Part shown: positions 31,568 through 42,812 of the stretch, piece after piece
Numbering within the stretch: position 1 is the first letter of the stretch
Layout of the letters: each line of letters starts with the position of its first letter
Assembly (NCBI GenBank): GCA_033032175.1
Contig: CM065322.1
Coordinates: 3,100,001-3,164,000, forward strand
DNA length: 64,000 bases
Reading direction: 5' to 3'
From: Saturnia japonica
Taxonomy: Eukaryota; Arthropoda; Insecta; Lepidoptera; Saturniidae
Made by a program: the position numbers and the translations under genes
The notes under the pieces: generated by a model
The model's input: the letters and a program-made list of their open reading frames with translations, nothing else
What the model was told of the DNA's origin: nothing
The model's database searches: none

Positions 31568-32854
31568 TTAGGCCCTTACATATGAAATTAGCGTTTTGTC
31601 GTACTGACCACTCTGATCTGAAATATCTCCTCTTAGGTTAAGAATTCCATATTCAAATTTATAAATTCATTTAGCTTGTACATTTGAGTTTTGAAAACAA
31701 TCATTCATTTGTTTATTCCTTTTTTTTCTTTGGCGTCGCTTATTACCGCTCTATGGAAAACATGAAAAATCGGTATATTTACGAGTACGAGTTCTACTGT
31801 GGCACCAGTGCTGCAGAAACAGCTCGAAGGATTAATGATGTGTACGGCGCTGGTGTCGCAAAAGAAAGCACGGTACGTTTTTGGTTTCAACGTTTTCATT
31901 CTGGAAATTTCGACCTTCAGAACCAACCCCCTTGGACGGCCGGATACCAAAGTGGAAAATAAAGAATTAAAGGCTATTGTCGAGGCGGATCCATCACAAA
32001 GCACTTCAGAGATAGCTGCCAGCTTCGGGGTAAGTGATAAAACTGTATTAATCCACTTGAAGTAAATCGGCAAAGTAAAAAAACTTGAACGATGGGTACC
32101 TCATGAATTGAGTGAATCGAACTTGCAAACACGCGTCAACTACTGTGTTACTTTGCTCAACCGACACAATAATGAAGGGATTTTAAATCGAATAATTTTA
32201 CTTGTGATGAAAAGTGGATACTGTACTATAATCGGAAGCGCTCGTCGCGAAGGCTGAACCCTGGAGACCAAGCCAAATCCTGCCCTAAACGAAAATTGAC
32301 TCAGAAAAAGTTACTTGTGAGTGTTTGGTGAACTACGCCGGTGTCGTTCACTACAGTTTTCTAAAATCTGGCCAAACGATTACGGCAGATATCTATTGTC
32401 AGCAACTGTAAACCCTGAAGGAAGAACTAGCTGCTAAATTACCAAAATTGGTCAATCGCTCTAGGCCACTGTTGCTGCACGACAACGCAAGACCACACAC
32501 TGCACAACAAACAACCACTAAGTTAGATGAGCTACAGTTGGAATGTGTGCGACATCCACCGTACTCCCCGGACCTTGTTCCAACAGATTACCATTTTTTC
32601 CTGAATTTGGACAACTTCTTACAAGGAAAAAATTCAACTCCGATGCGGCAGTCCAAACCGCCTTCAAAGAGTTTATTGATTCTCGCCCCCTGGTTTTTTT
32701 TTTTAAAGGGATCAATGAACTAGGTACCCATGAGATGGCAAAAGTGCATAGATAACAACGGTGCACACTTTGATTAATGAAATATATTTTCCAAAAAAAA
32801 ATTGACTTTATATTCCTCCCGTACAAAACGCCAATTTCATATGTAATGACCTAA
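31568..32854 (+). mobile_element. mariner element (inactive), with TIRs and TA duplication
   Basis: Length 1287 bp, normal for mariner. Terminal repeats of 32 bp lie at 31568-31599 and 32823-32854. They start TTAGG, share ACATATGAAATT and CGTTTTGT, and differ at only a few positions. TA flanks both ends (31566-31567 and 32855-32856). It sits inside a LINE 3' UTR. Confidence 0.9.
31753..32755 (+). pseudogene. mariner transposase pseudogene (DD34D)
   Basis: Cut-and-paste DNA transposase acting on the flanking inverted repeats. The most family-like start is the ATG at 31753 (MENMKNRYIYEYEF), giving an N-terminal HTH region. The frame shifts near 31925-31940 and continues in another frame (VSDKTVLIHLK), hitting a stop at 32063. 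Further stops and shifts follow. Catalytic landmarks survive in pieces: CDEKW near 32203, HDNARPHTA near 32478 with its Asp at 32481, and YSPDLVPTDYHFF. There are 34 residues between the last two Asp, hence DD34D. It cannot encode an active enzyme. Confidence 0.9.
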
Positions 32855-32907
32855 TATGTTTGTTTTTTTGTTTCGGGTGCAATAAAGTATATTGTATTGT
32901 ATTGTAC

Positions 32908-33377
32908 ATACAAAGATTACAAAATGTAATATAAATATAAACAGTTACAAATGCATCCCTCACAAGCATACCTCTCTATACATTGCACTAATTAAATACA
33001 TTAGAGCAGGCGTGTTACAATGTACACTAGCGTTCAATTTGATCGGAATGCAACGTGACGTCACGCGCAGCTCTCGTCTAATTAGTGACGACATCTGCGG
33101 ACGTAACGCATCAGTGACGTCAGAAAGGTGTAATTAGTGGGATAAATAGTGTCTTTTGTTAGCTATACCGGGGAAATGAAATGACAACAGGGGATGAGTG
33201 TAATTCATTTTTTGACTTTGATTATAACGCAGTGTGCGATAATCTTAATATTTTCAAAGTAAGAATTTGCTCAACTTTTATTTTTTCTTTACTTTAAGAA
33301 AAGTTTTTTATGTGTCGGCGTTATTATTGAATCTGATACTACTTTGTACTATTGTACAATTTGTAATGTACTTTCGG
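32908..33377. other. Spacer with two palindromic TGACGTCA sites
   Basis: No gene called. CGTGACGTCACG (33054-33065) and TGACGTCA (33115-33122) fall in a locally GC-richer stretch of about 130 bp. No 5S sequence is nearby. Confidence 0.4.
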
Positions 33378-33694
33378 TACCTTTTTAAGCGTATTCCGTG
33401 CACGGAGGACTGTGAGATTTGGCATGGTTAAAGTTTACATGGAGAAGGAGTGCAGAAAGCTAAAATTTATCTATAATATCTGTTACTAATATAATAAATT
33501 AGTACTGCAAATTGTAACCCGAGCAGTGCCATTGAACTTAGACCCCCAAATATTTTAATTGTCACTCAACGAAAAGTGACAGTAAGTGATGTAGATAATA
33601 CTCATTGTTTAGGTTCATACTACAAATATCAAACAGAAAATAGGCTATGATCAAAAAGTCGCTGGTCGAATTTCGAGTTTAGGGTGATCGCTAG
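33378..33694 (-). repeat. Dispersed repeat family B, copy 3
   Basis: Reverse-oriented copy with GTGCACGGAGGACTG, GCCATTGAACTTAGACCCCC, CACTCAACGAAAAGTGACAG and a terminal GATCGCTAG. Confidence 0.75.
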
Positions 33695-35708
33695 TATTAA
33701 TAATTATTTATTTTTATATTGCTTATAATAGTCTAATAACGAATATATAATATTTTAAGAGTATTATTTTCAACATATAAAGTGTGTAAAACTATTTTCC
33801 AGAAGTTGTAAAGATGCTAAAGAACCAGGAGTACCATCTCTAGACTCTATGTATGAAAAAGTGTTCGTCGAAAAGCGTCAAATTAGTGTATCGCCACGGT
33901 AGCAAATGCGTAAATTTAAAGATAGCACCTAAAGTTATTATTATTTAATTTTCGCCCACTTGGACACATTTTCACTCCACAAACTTTAAACATTATTGTT
34001 CAATTATTTTTTTAAAGTTTTACTGTTGTTACTGTTGTAAAAACTATAAAATCAGGAAAAGTATCATTCTCTCTTGCTAAACTAGCGCCACTTTGGTGGG
34101 GTTTTGAATTATAATTTGCTGCTTACAACTGTACACTTTTATAGCTATTTCTATAGTTAAAAGAAGTACTAGGAATCTATATAATGTACGTGTATTTTTA
34201 TGTTCGGTAGATCAGTAAAGGAGAAATTAACTATGTAAATATAAGTTTTTTTTCAATGAAAATGAAACAACGTATTATTATGTTATGTGATCGAGTAACT
34301 ATAAACACATCCAATACACGAAATGTAGTCGGAAAATGCGCTCTCAATCCGGTCCACTATCCCATAATCCGCCTTAAATCACCCGTAAGGAGTCCTCGGC
34401 AGTTTGTCTTGGCGCGATGACAGTTTTATGGGTCCAGCCTCGGCGGCCGCGGTGTGAACTGTTACATAAAATATTAATACACAATTTGTCCGAGTGGACG
34501 TGAGTTAATCCAGTTTTATGGTGGATTTCGGGAGGATTCATTATGTTCATAGTGAATTAAGTTTGAGGAAAACCTTTTTGGTTGGAGCAGTTCCGATTTA
34601 TATTCAAAGACGGACACCAGAGTGCGAGAAATATGGCTTTCGATTTGATTTTACAATCTAAGAAAACGATAGTGACAGATTTGGTATTTGTACAAATATA
34701 TTACAATAGGTAACGTCAGAATCTCTTCAAGAAATTTATACGTATAATTCATATAATTTAGGGATAGTTTTCAACGTTAAATTGAAAAAACGTGAAAGAA
34801 GTCGCTAGTATTAATATAAAATGTTTACAAAAGCATAGAAAATAATTTACTTTTTACTTTGTCACACGAAATAATGTGCTCATTTAATTATCCATTGTAT
34901 TTTCATATACAAATTATAGTATATTACTTATGTAACTAGAGCTTTGCGTGAAAGCATTTAATTAACCAATCGCCTGCAGCGACACGCACTCTGCCTCATT
35001 ATTTAGTGATTGACGTGTGGATATACGTTTACAACTTCTAGTTATGTATACTACCTCCTTGATATAGAACTTAACAATCGACTTATTTCGAATTTCATAC
35101 CCGTTTGTAAGGATATGGGGGTTTAGTCTTCTGTTTCTTCTTCCCAATTTGGCAACTAGCCCTCTCTATTGAAGACCGTTACTGCCATTATCGAGTGAAT
35201 ATAGTGTCTTGTAATGATTTGTGTTCTTGGGAGATTTTCGTGTCAGAGTTAATGGTTAATGATATTATTTCCAAACTTTATTATGCAAAATAGGTACCCC
35301 CTGTATTACACTATAAAGGGCCAAACAACTTAAATTAATAAACAAAAAACAAAACTGAAAAACTAAATTTGATCTTTTTATAGCTTATTATATTTAACTT
35401 TTTGGAAATCGGCGGCATCACACTTGAGTAGAATCCAGGACCATTCCAGTATTTACATACGTTCTTAGTAAAGAGGTTTTCGTATATTTAGTTGACTTAC
35501 ACTTATCCGACCAACTCATCATCGGGACGGCACCAACGCGCGACCGAGTATCTTATCACTATTCTCACTTGCCCGACTTGCCTACAGCTGGCTAGATTAC
35601 TTAACGTACACCACCTTTAAACGTCGTAGATAAATAGGTTGTCAAGTGCAAAAAGAATTTGTTAAATCTGACTGGTTGTTCCAGAGATTGAGATAATAGA
35701 ACAGAATA
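33695..35708. other. AT-rich DNA with a short GC-rich island
   Basis: No gene recognised. A GC-richer island at about 34330-34465 includes CCTCGGCGGCCGCGG. The open frame at 34962-35147 has no domain. Confidence 0.4.
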
Positions 35709-35729
35709 TTTTTTTTTTTTTTTTTTTTT
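35709..35729. repeat. Poly-T tract at the 5' junction of a LINE fragment
   Basis: About 20 T in a row lie just before the reverse transcriptase fragment begins. It could be the poly-A tail of a minus-strand insertion or a feature of the truncation junction. Confidence 0.8.
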
Positions 35730-35744
35730 ATTTTGTTCGCGTCT

Positions 35745-36895
35745 ATGATGGCGAATCAGATATGTGCTCTAGAAGCTGGCGTTCCCCAAGGCGGCATTCT
35801 TTCTCCGTTACTTTTTCTATTTTTATAAACTTACTTACGCCTATTTTACAATCCCACTACCATCTCTATGCTGATGACCTGCAATTGTATCTGCATTGCG
35901 AAATAAAGAATCTTCCTTTTATAATCAATAATTTAAACAAGGACCTCTCAAGTTTACTTTCCTGGTCTGAATCTTACGGGATTTATGTTAATCCAACTAA
36001 GTGTCAATCCATTATAATTGGTAGCTCAAAACAGCTTGCTAAAATAGACTTTAATTCGTTGACTCCTCTTCAATACAATAAATGTACCATTCCTTACTCA
36101 ACTACGGTGAAAAATCTTGGTATCATTTTCGATACTAAATTATGCTGGGCAGACCAAGTCAAGGAAGTTAGTAGAAAATTTTATGCTTCTTTTCATTCTC
36201 TCATGTGTTTGAAAAACTTTCTTCCTGTTAATACTAAGATTTCCCTAGTGAATACTCTTCTTCTACCACTTCTGGATTATGCAGACGTTGCTTACTTGGA
36301 CCTCTCAGAAGATCTCTTAAATAAATTTGATCGTCTACTCAATAACTGTATCCGTTTCATCTTCCGTCTTCGGAAGTTTGATCATGTTTCTGAATACCGA
36401 GCCAGGTTGAAATGGCTACCTATTCGGCAACGTAGGAATATAATAATACTTTGTCTTCTTTTCTCCGTACTTAATAATCCCAAATCCCCTAAATATTTAA
36501 AAACACTTTTTCAATCTCTCGCGGATACGCATAATAGACAGCTGAGGTCTTCTGATTCTTTAATTCTCAGTATACCAAGTCATCATACTAATTTCCGCGA
36601 CCAATCCTTCGCCGTTACAGCAGCACGACTGTGGAATTCGCTTCCTATCAATATCCAACTAGCCAACTCTCGAAATTCCTTCAAGTATTCGCTACATAGG
36701 TTTTACTTGGAGCAATTGAATACTTCTTAATAATATATAATCTTAATAATCGTTATAATCTTTTTTTTTTACTTAACATTATGCACACCTTGCATATACC
36801 TTTCCCTTGCTCCCTTGGAAGATTGGCAGAGAATGCTTTTTAGCATTAAGTCCTCCATTTGTACTTTTTTTTGTGCAATAAAGAATATAATATTC
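35745..36895 (+). mobile_element. CR1/jockey-type LINE, 5'-truncated
   Basis: The element consists of the end of the reverse transcriptase ORF and a short 3' UTR with GCATTAAGTCCTCCATTTGT and TTGTGCAATAAAGAATATAA, a tail type common in lepidopteran LINEs. The endonuclease and most of the RT domain are missing, as usual after incomplete target-primed reverse transcription. Confidence 0.75.
35762..36730 (+). pseudogene. LINE reverse transcriptase C-terminal part (frameshifted)
   Basis: A 322-codon frame with YADD at residues 36-39 (RT catalytic motif), a thumb and connection region, and the typical end QSFAVTAARLWNSLPINIQ. The motif before YADD (GVPQGGILSPLL) is present but in another frame (about 35777-35820), so a frameshift separates them. 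The rest to the TAA at 36728-36730 is open, suggesting a fairly young copy. It belongs to the CR1/jockey group; the exact clade is not resolved. It cannot make a full enzyme. Confidence 0.8.
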
Positions 36896-36982
36896 AGTAC
36901 AGTTATATTGGTGCGCGTTTTAGAAAGATAATACAATTTTGGAAAAGTAGACTATGAAAAGAATAAAAAATAAATGCAAAAA

Positions 36983-37063
36983 AGTCAACATAAAACGCGA
37001 CGGTCAGGTCTGAGATTTGGACTGAAAAAATATCGCAGTTTTCAACTTGATATGGAGATTGAC
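36983..37063 (-). pseudogene. 5S rRNA: Isolated degenerate 5S rRNA relic
   Basis: On the plus strand, GCAAAAAAGTCAACATAAAACGCG matches the array GCAAAAAGCCAACGTCACGCG in outline, and GTTTTCAACTTGATATGGAG then ATTGACAAAG matches GTTTTCAACGTGGTATGGAC then GTTGGCAA. The middle is shortened to about 35 bases. A GTGACGTAT block lies about 15 bp beyond. It is heavily mutated and non-functional, some 6.8 kb from cluster 4. Confidence 0.55.
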
Positions 37064-39425
37064 AAAGATATAAAAAGAGGTGACGTATGACAAAAAGCTT
37101 ACCAGCTTATGTTCAATAGTAAGAATAAATGAATACGTACATAGATGTAAATTATTAAAAACGTGTTACAATTAATAATATTACAAACATTTCATCATTG
37201 AAATCTGCGATTCGATATGGATAACGAAATATAATTACAAACATATATTATATCTATCAAACTTAACCATCTCATATACGGAAACCACATTCTGGTCCTA
37301 TTCCGGCAATAATATACCGGTTCATTCCCCTTACATCTGGTTTGTACCGGTATGAACCAGATAAAACCGGTCTCTCGCATGCGTTTATCCCTTGGCCATT
37401 ACAGGCCTGAATGTAATGGATGAATATTGCCGCCCTAGGCTAAATGGACAATGGTCACAGCCACATTTCAGAAAGGCCAAAGGCCGTTAAAGGCTGTCTT
37501 TGTTTCGTGCAGATGAACAGCTAAAGCAGCTTTATTAGTATGTCGTATGAAATGGATTAGTAGACTGTATGGAATTTCCGTCTGAACGTTGGCTTTGTGA
37601 CAGGATTTAATTAAAATATGATTATAATACATACAGTGTCATTGGATTACTGTTTTTTAGTGATTGTTGTAAGGAAAATAGGAAACTATTTTTATACAAA
37701 TTATTACTATAATTTCAAATCAAATCCTTAGTGAAATCAAAAAATTAAACTATAAGAAAAAAGTAACGCGTCTTTGAAAGCATAGTTTTATATAATTTGT
37801 TTTTTAGCATTCAGTCAAGGTTTTTAAAACTTTTTATGAGTATGATCGAGTAAGGAAGATATATAATAAAATAACATTATAAAAATAGATTTTTCTCATT
37901 GTGCCTATTTTAACGATTTTGGTTCCCTTACTTCACAAAAATATACATAAAATTTACATATATGCCATTCTCGGGAGCAAAGTTATTAATGTAATTAATG
38001 CTAAAAGCAGTGTCAATTATATTATACATTAAAATTAAGTTAAGATATCCAATTTTTATAAATTAAAAGCTAAAAAAAAAGTTTACAAAAAAAAAATAGA
38101 TAAATCAGTAGGTAAAAGCGAGTAAGTTAACTTCCTGAACACAATACGAACCCGATTTGCATGAAGGAGTAGTTAACACAGCCATTATTGAAATTTTATG
38201 TGAGTTTGATTATTATTCAGTAGACCGCTATTACAGGAGTGGACAGGGATTTGTTACATAGTTAAATAGTGTGGAATGAGATTTTCTATTTTACTTTTAA
38301 ATATCTGAACCTATTTTTTGGTTAGATATAATTAATATATTTCTACGTCACATTGAAAAGGTGATTTTCTTCAGACGTGATCTTGTTGTATTTCAATGCA
38401 ATACAAGCCGGAGTCATCAGTGTGGGAGCTTAGTGTACTGATGTCATCTGTACATCATATTGATGTAACAGTGAGTCCAGTTACTTAATACAATTCTGAA
38501 AACTATCTGGGAGAAACAGCTCAATTCGGTGGGTTCAGAAGCATGCAATTTTGTAGAAGAGTTCCCTAAATAATATAGGTGGCAAGAAAGTAATGATTTT
38601 TCCATTAGAAGGGGATTATAATATAAGGAGTTATATGTCCTGAGATGCTGCCTATGAGAATTCCCATCAGGCATACGGCTAGTCTAAAAAAAACTTCGAT
38701 TTGTTGATTTTCAACAAGGATGATGTTTAAATATAATCCATACTAACTTAGCCGACTTAAGTGAATAGACATCGTTGAGTTATGTGATGGAAACGTAGTA
38801 ATTGCTTTCAAAGTGCTAACATGCATAATTTATTTGACTTATGTGGCGTAAACGCCGTGGAAATCGTATTTCCTATATGATACATGTGACTATTCCTATA
38901 TGAAATTCGAATAAGACAATATACATACATATTGATAGGGGTCATGGTTTGGTTTACAGTAGGTAGGCTTCACTTAATAATGATGGTTTTTATTAAAAAT
39001 TATGCGGGAATCATAGACGGACAGACTGCTAATCTATAGTCAATACATAATTTGCAGAATTTCAAAACTATTTATATCAGAAATACTGGACAATCTTAAT
39101 TAGAATGCGAGAAAATCCAAACCTGATTTACTTAAATTAAATTATTATTGGGCAAAAACAACTATTAAAAATTATTGACAATTGAAGATATATTTTTGAT
39201 GCTTTATTAATTATGAAACAGTAAATACTTGACAACATTATACGCTACCCCGAATAATTTATAAAAGGAACAATGTAAGTGAATATTTTTTATGTTTCTG
39301 TCTTACTAAAAACTGTATTTATTTCCCAGTAAAATAACCATAAGTAACTTTTTATCCAATTAGAGATTCATTAGTAACATCTCAAACGTTATTTAAAAAT
39401 TCTATAACAAATATAAGGCTTATTA
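37064..39425. other. AT-rich DNA with a palindrome-rich patch
   Basis: No gene recognised. A 28-bp near-palindrome centred on ACCGGT lies at 37335-37362, with further ACCGGT sites beside it and an 8-bp inverted repeat (CCATTACA/TGTAATGG) near 37396-37419. Open frames at 37195 and 38444 are domain-free. Confidence 0.4.
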
Positions 39426-39529
39426 AGGTTTTTTATTTTACACCAGCGAGCCTTTGAATTTTAATGAGTATGGGATTTCATTTTAATTGGCAGATCACCC
39501 CGAAATGTGACGCCTTGTTTTTAGCAATT

Positions 39530-39885
39530 CTAAACAGGGCAGCCAGCTTCGCTTCTGACGACTAAATCCGATAGATAAGGCAAACGTAATTGCTCCCGTT
39601 TTTTAACGGCTTTATCTGACTTCTCTTCAGAGTTCAGCGTCACATTTTCTACTTGAGTCTGACCATGCAGGTTTGCACTTTTCATGAAATTTAGACTATA
39701 AAGTCCGGGGTTAGAATCTAAATTTGTGTGTTCTACGTAGGTTTCTAGACATTTGCGGACATCTATCAGGATGGACAAGCGTTTTGTTGAATCGGGAATT
39801 GGACTTAGGTCCGATCTTTTAAATTGAGACGATTTACTTGAAAATAATAGCTTAGAAGCAATTTCAACGGTCGGGTATATAGAAT
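39530..39885 (-). other. Candidate terminal exon, unrecognised protein
   Basis: A minus-strand frame stays open for about 118 codons, from a stop near 39885 to the TAG at 39530. It includes KRLSILIDVRKCLETYVEHT and ends LPYLSDLVVRSEAGCPV. There is no start codon requirement met, so if real it would be an internal or last exon; GCTTCTAAG near 39849 could be an acceptor. An AATAAA lies about 95 bp beyond the stop. A frame this long is expected about once by chance in 64 kb of such AT content. Function unknown. Confidence 0.25.
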
Positions 39886-41034
39886 GATGCTATTCTATAT
39901 AAATAGTATATAGTAGATATATGGATTAATTATAGCAGTGCCCCGCGGCTACAGACACGTTAGTTATGCGGTGATTAATTTCATTCCGTAATTTTACTTT
40001 TACTCATAAAATTGACAATTCCTATCAATTAATGAAGGGCCATACTTCCCGTCCACAAAACTTCATCAAAATTGGTAGAGAATTAATACAAATTCATTTT
40101 ATTTTATTGCAATAATTTTTTTACGATTTCTAAAAGTTATGATATATGCTTCCAGTGTACAAATTTTCATTAAAATCGGTTAAGAATTAATAAATATTTT
40201 AATTTTTGGAAATTTTTTTTTACCATCTATAAAAGTAATATTGAAAATCTTTAAAGCCTATCAATTAAACAATGACATAAACATCCTGTAAACTACATTT
40301 TATAAAAATCGGTCAAGCCGTTTTTGAGTTAAATCCTATTTTTTTTTAATACTGAGTATATTCCGAATCACAATAAATATGCTAAATACTTATGCTAATA
40401 TTTTCATTTTGAAAACTCATAAAATCTCATATTATTCTCAAATATAAAATAGCATCTACTGATAAAATAATTTCAAGAAACTTCTATCATAATCTGTCAC
40501 AATAAAATTTATGAGCGCAATGATTGATGAATTTCTATCAAAGTTTATTCACAAAAACTTTACCCTTTCTGTCCATTAGTTTCGGTCCACTACGTGTATT
40601 CCGTTAGCCACTGGGCGTACAATATCACAGACAAATGATCATTAATCTTCGTAGATGCATGTAAATTTTGCACTGATAAATTGTTGGTCAAGCTTGTGAG
40701 GTCTATCTGTATTATTTTAAAAGGATCGTTTGTTTGCATTGGAGTTTTCATTTAGCTGTGAGATATGTAGTTACTAAGTACACCTTTACTATTGGGTTTT
40801 TTCTTCAAAATATAATATTTGATTAATATAAAAATATAGATGAGCTCCGAGATAAAGTTATAACAAGTAACTCACAGAAATGATTATCAGTTCAAAAATT
40901 GTACAAATAAAGGTAGCGTTTTCGCACCTGATGAGAAGTTTGGTTGGAGGTATCAAGGTAAGAAATTGAATTTTATTGGTAGGTAATTGCTTTGTGAAAG
41001 ATTTCACAATTTGAAGTTGGCAGCTAGCTAGTTA
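39886..41034. other. AT-rich repeat remnant with three similar blocks
   Basis: Between 40020 and 40340 a motif of the form CAAA..TTCATCAAAATTGGT recurs three times with divergence (near 40058, 40160 and 40300). This pattern is typical of an old non-autonomous repeat. No gene. Confidence 0.4.
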
Positions 41035-41180
41035 CCACCAGACAAAGAAGTAAAGGTAGGCCGAAGAAGATATGGATGGATTACGTGAAGAATAAAATGT
41101 TTGGAAGGTGTGAATATTGTGATTCATAGAGGAGAATAAAAGAGGAAAGTTGTCGCGACTCTACTTAGGTAGGTGAAGTG
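41035..41180 (+). mobile_element. LINE 3' fragment (RTE-like), degenerate
   Basis: The frame reads RSKGRPKKIWMDYVKNKMFG, like the GRP.KRWMD.V..DM block near the C-terminus of insect RTE-like elements. It then decays and ends in a GATGATGG tail. Confidence 0.5.
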
Positions 41181-41336
41181 CAGGAAAATAAAGATGATGG
41201 TAGTTAGTTAGCTGAATATTTGATAATGCACTATCAACATGCTATAGATATATCAAAATGTTTTTCATCACTGACCGCTTAGGGTCTGAATAGCATACGC
41301 GTGGTTTTGTAGAGATGATATAAAAAAACTTATAAC

Positions 41337-41546
41337 CTATAAATAAGGAAGCAATGCTCCATACTCGTGTATATTCGGACGTAATAGTACCCTCATGTCA
41401 TTAATAGGCGGTAACAGATACACAATACGCCTCGAGCTAACCAAGGGGACACCATCGATTGTCCTGAAGGCGCTAGGGTCACTGTACTTTGACACGGACC
41501 GGCTCTCGTCTGTATATTGGACTAATATTGCAGTTGAATAATCCAA
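41337..41546 (-). other. Unrecognised open frame in a GC-richer patch
   Basis: A 69-codon minus-strand frame (ending NIHEYGALLPYL) is flanked by an in-frame stop upstream and starts with TTG. Composition is less AT-rich than its surroundings and the residue mix looks protein-like (DPSAFRTIDGVPLVSSRR). I do not recognise it. It may be an exon, a fossil insert or chance. Confidence 0.2.
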
Positions 41547-41925
41547 TTAGTTGGTCTGACGGTATGAATAGACTTGCTTTGATCTGTTGTACATCTGTGT
41601 ATGGATAGGTTTGTAATTCGGCTGGTTATTACGGATTATTTATGTTATAAGTGTCTTTTAAATCAATTTGTTTTTATGAATTCATTGGTGTGTGTTTACA
41701 TTTTTATGTCGGTTAGTTAATGCGGATTTTTTGTATTCAAGATTTTGTTTTAAGATGAACTAACTAGTTTTGTTAATTCATTTTGTTCGTTTACATGTTT
41801 GTTGGTAATTATGAATTATTTACGTTATCTTTTTAGGTTAGAATGTTTTTAATCGCGCGTTATCGCCCGACCAACACTAAAAATACATAAACGCATACGT
41901 CTATAGAATTTTCAATAATATTATG

Positions 41926-42036
41926 ACTGTCGTCAAATTGGCCTAGCCATGTGATAACCAGACTTTTACGCATTGTTGTATGTACAGCATGAGTGGTCGA
42001 TAGTTCGAATCCCGTTGATTTAGGATTAAAAGATAA
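41926..42036 (+). repeat. tRNA-like SINE, family D, copy 1
   Basis: Contains AATTGGCCTAGCCATGTGAT (A-box side), CCAGACTTTTACGCA, TGTTGTATGTACAGCA and GTCGATAGTTCGAATCCCGT (B box). The same blocks occur in reverse at 52315-52425. Confidence 0.65.
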
Positions 42037-42443
42037 TTTTTTTCACACATCATTTTTTTTTTTAAAGACAATATTCAAATAATCGTGCAAACTTTTGCAG
42101 CTTATTACAAACATTATCACTTCCAATTCGCGCATGAGGAAATGCGTTAAAATGAAATAAATAAATCCAACACGATGCGAAATAAAAGTAAACATTCTCA
42201 CGCCCCTAGCATTACAAAATAATTGCGTATATTAAAGCTTTAAATATGACAAACGGTTCTAATCCACTCATGTGTGAAGAAATCATGTGAGTTCATAGTT
42301 GAATCGGTATAACAATTTAAGATTAAATAAACAACTTTAAACTTTAACGTAATGTCATATATCTTATATTCCAAATAACGTACTGATATCTTCAAAGGTG
42401 AACTAAAGATTAAATTGATTAACTCGAGTACATTTTAATTTTA

Positions 42444-42812
42444 CTAGCGGTCGCCCTATGATCGAAATTCGACCAGCGACATTTTAATCATAGACTATTT
42501 TCTGTTTGACATTTGCAGTATGAACCTAACCAATGAATATTGTTTAGATTTATTTATTTATTCACTTGCTGTCACTTTTCATTAAGTGACAATGTCAATA
42601 TTTTTGGGGGTCTAAGTTCAATGGCACTGGTCCAGTTAGGACTCGCAGTATTAATTTATTTTATATAATATATCAATAACAGATATTATAAATAAATTTT
42701 AGCTTTCTGCGCTCCTTCTCCATATAAACTTTAACCTTGCCAAATCTCAGTCTTCCGTGCACGCAATACGCTTAAAAAGGGGTAGAAAACTTTTGCTTCC
42801 CGTATTAATTAT
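42444..42812 (+). repeat. Dispersed repeat family B, copy 4
   Basis: Full copy from CTAGCGGTCG to CCCGTATTAATTATA with all landmarks of the family. Confidence 0.75.

Larger units (their letters stand above)
31180..32907 (+). mobile_element. LINE 3' remnant split by a mariner insertion
   Basis: Left part: TTGCCTGGAAGAAATCGCTC and GGCCGCCTAACATACA, typical of a common lepidopteran LINE 3' UTR, up to 31565. Right part after the mariner: TTTCGGGTGCAATAAAGTAT and a TATTG-repeat tail ending near 32905. A weak frame near 31200-31290 (LTPSGYKKSEIYTHFYKTTT) could be the end of its ORF2. The 5' limit is uncertain. Confidence 0.55.

Noticed and set aside
38444..38674. Minus-strand frame considered as a transposase piece
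   Set aside because: No catalytic motif or family wording could be identified.
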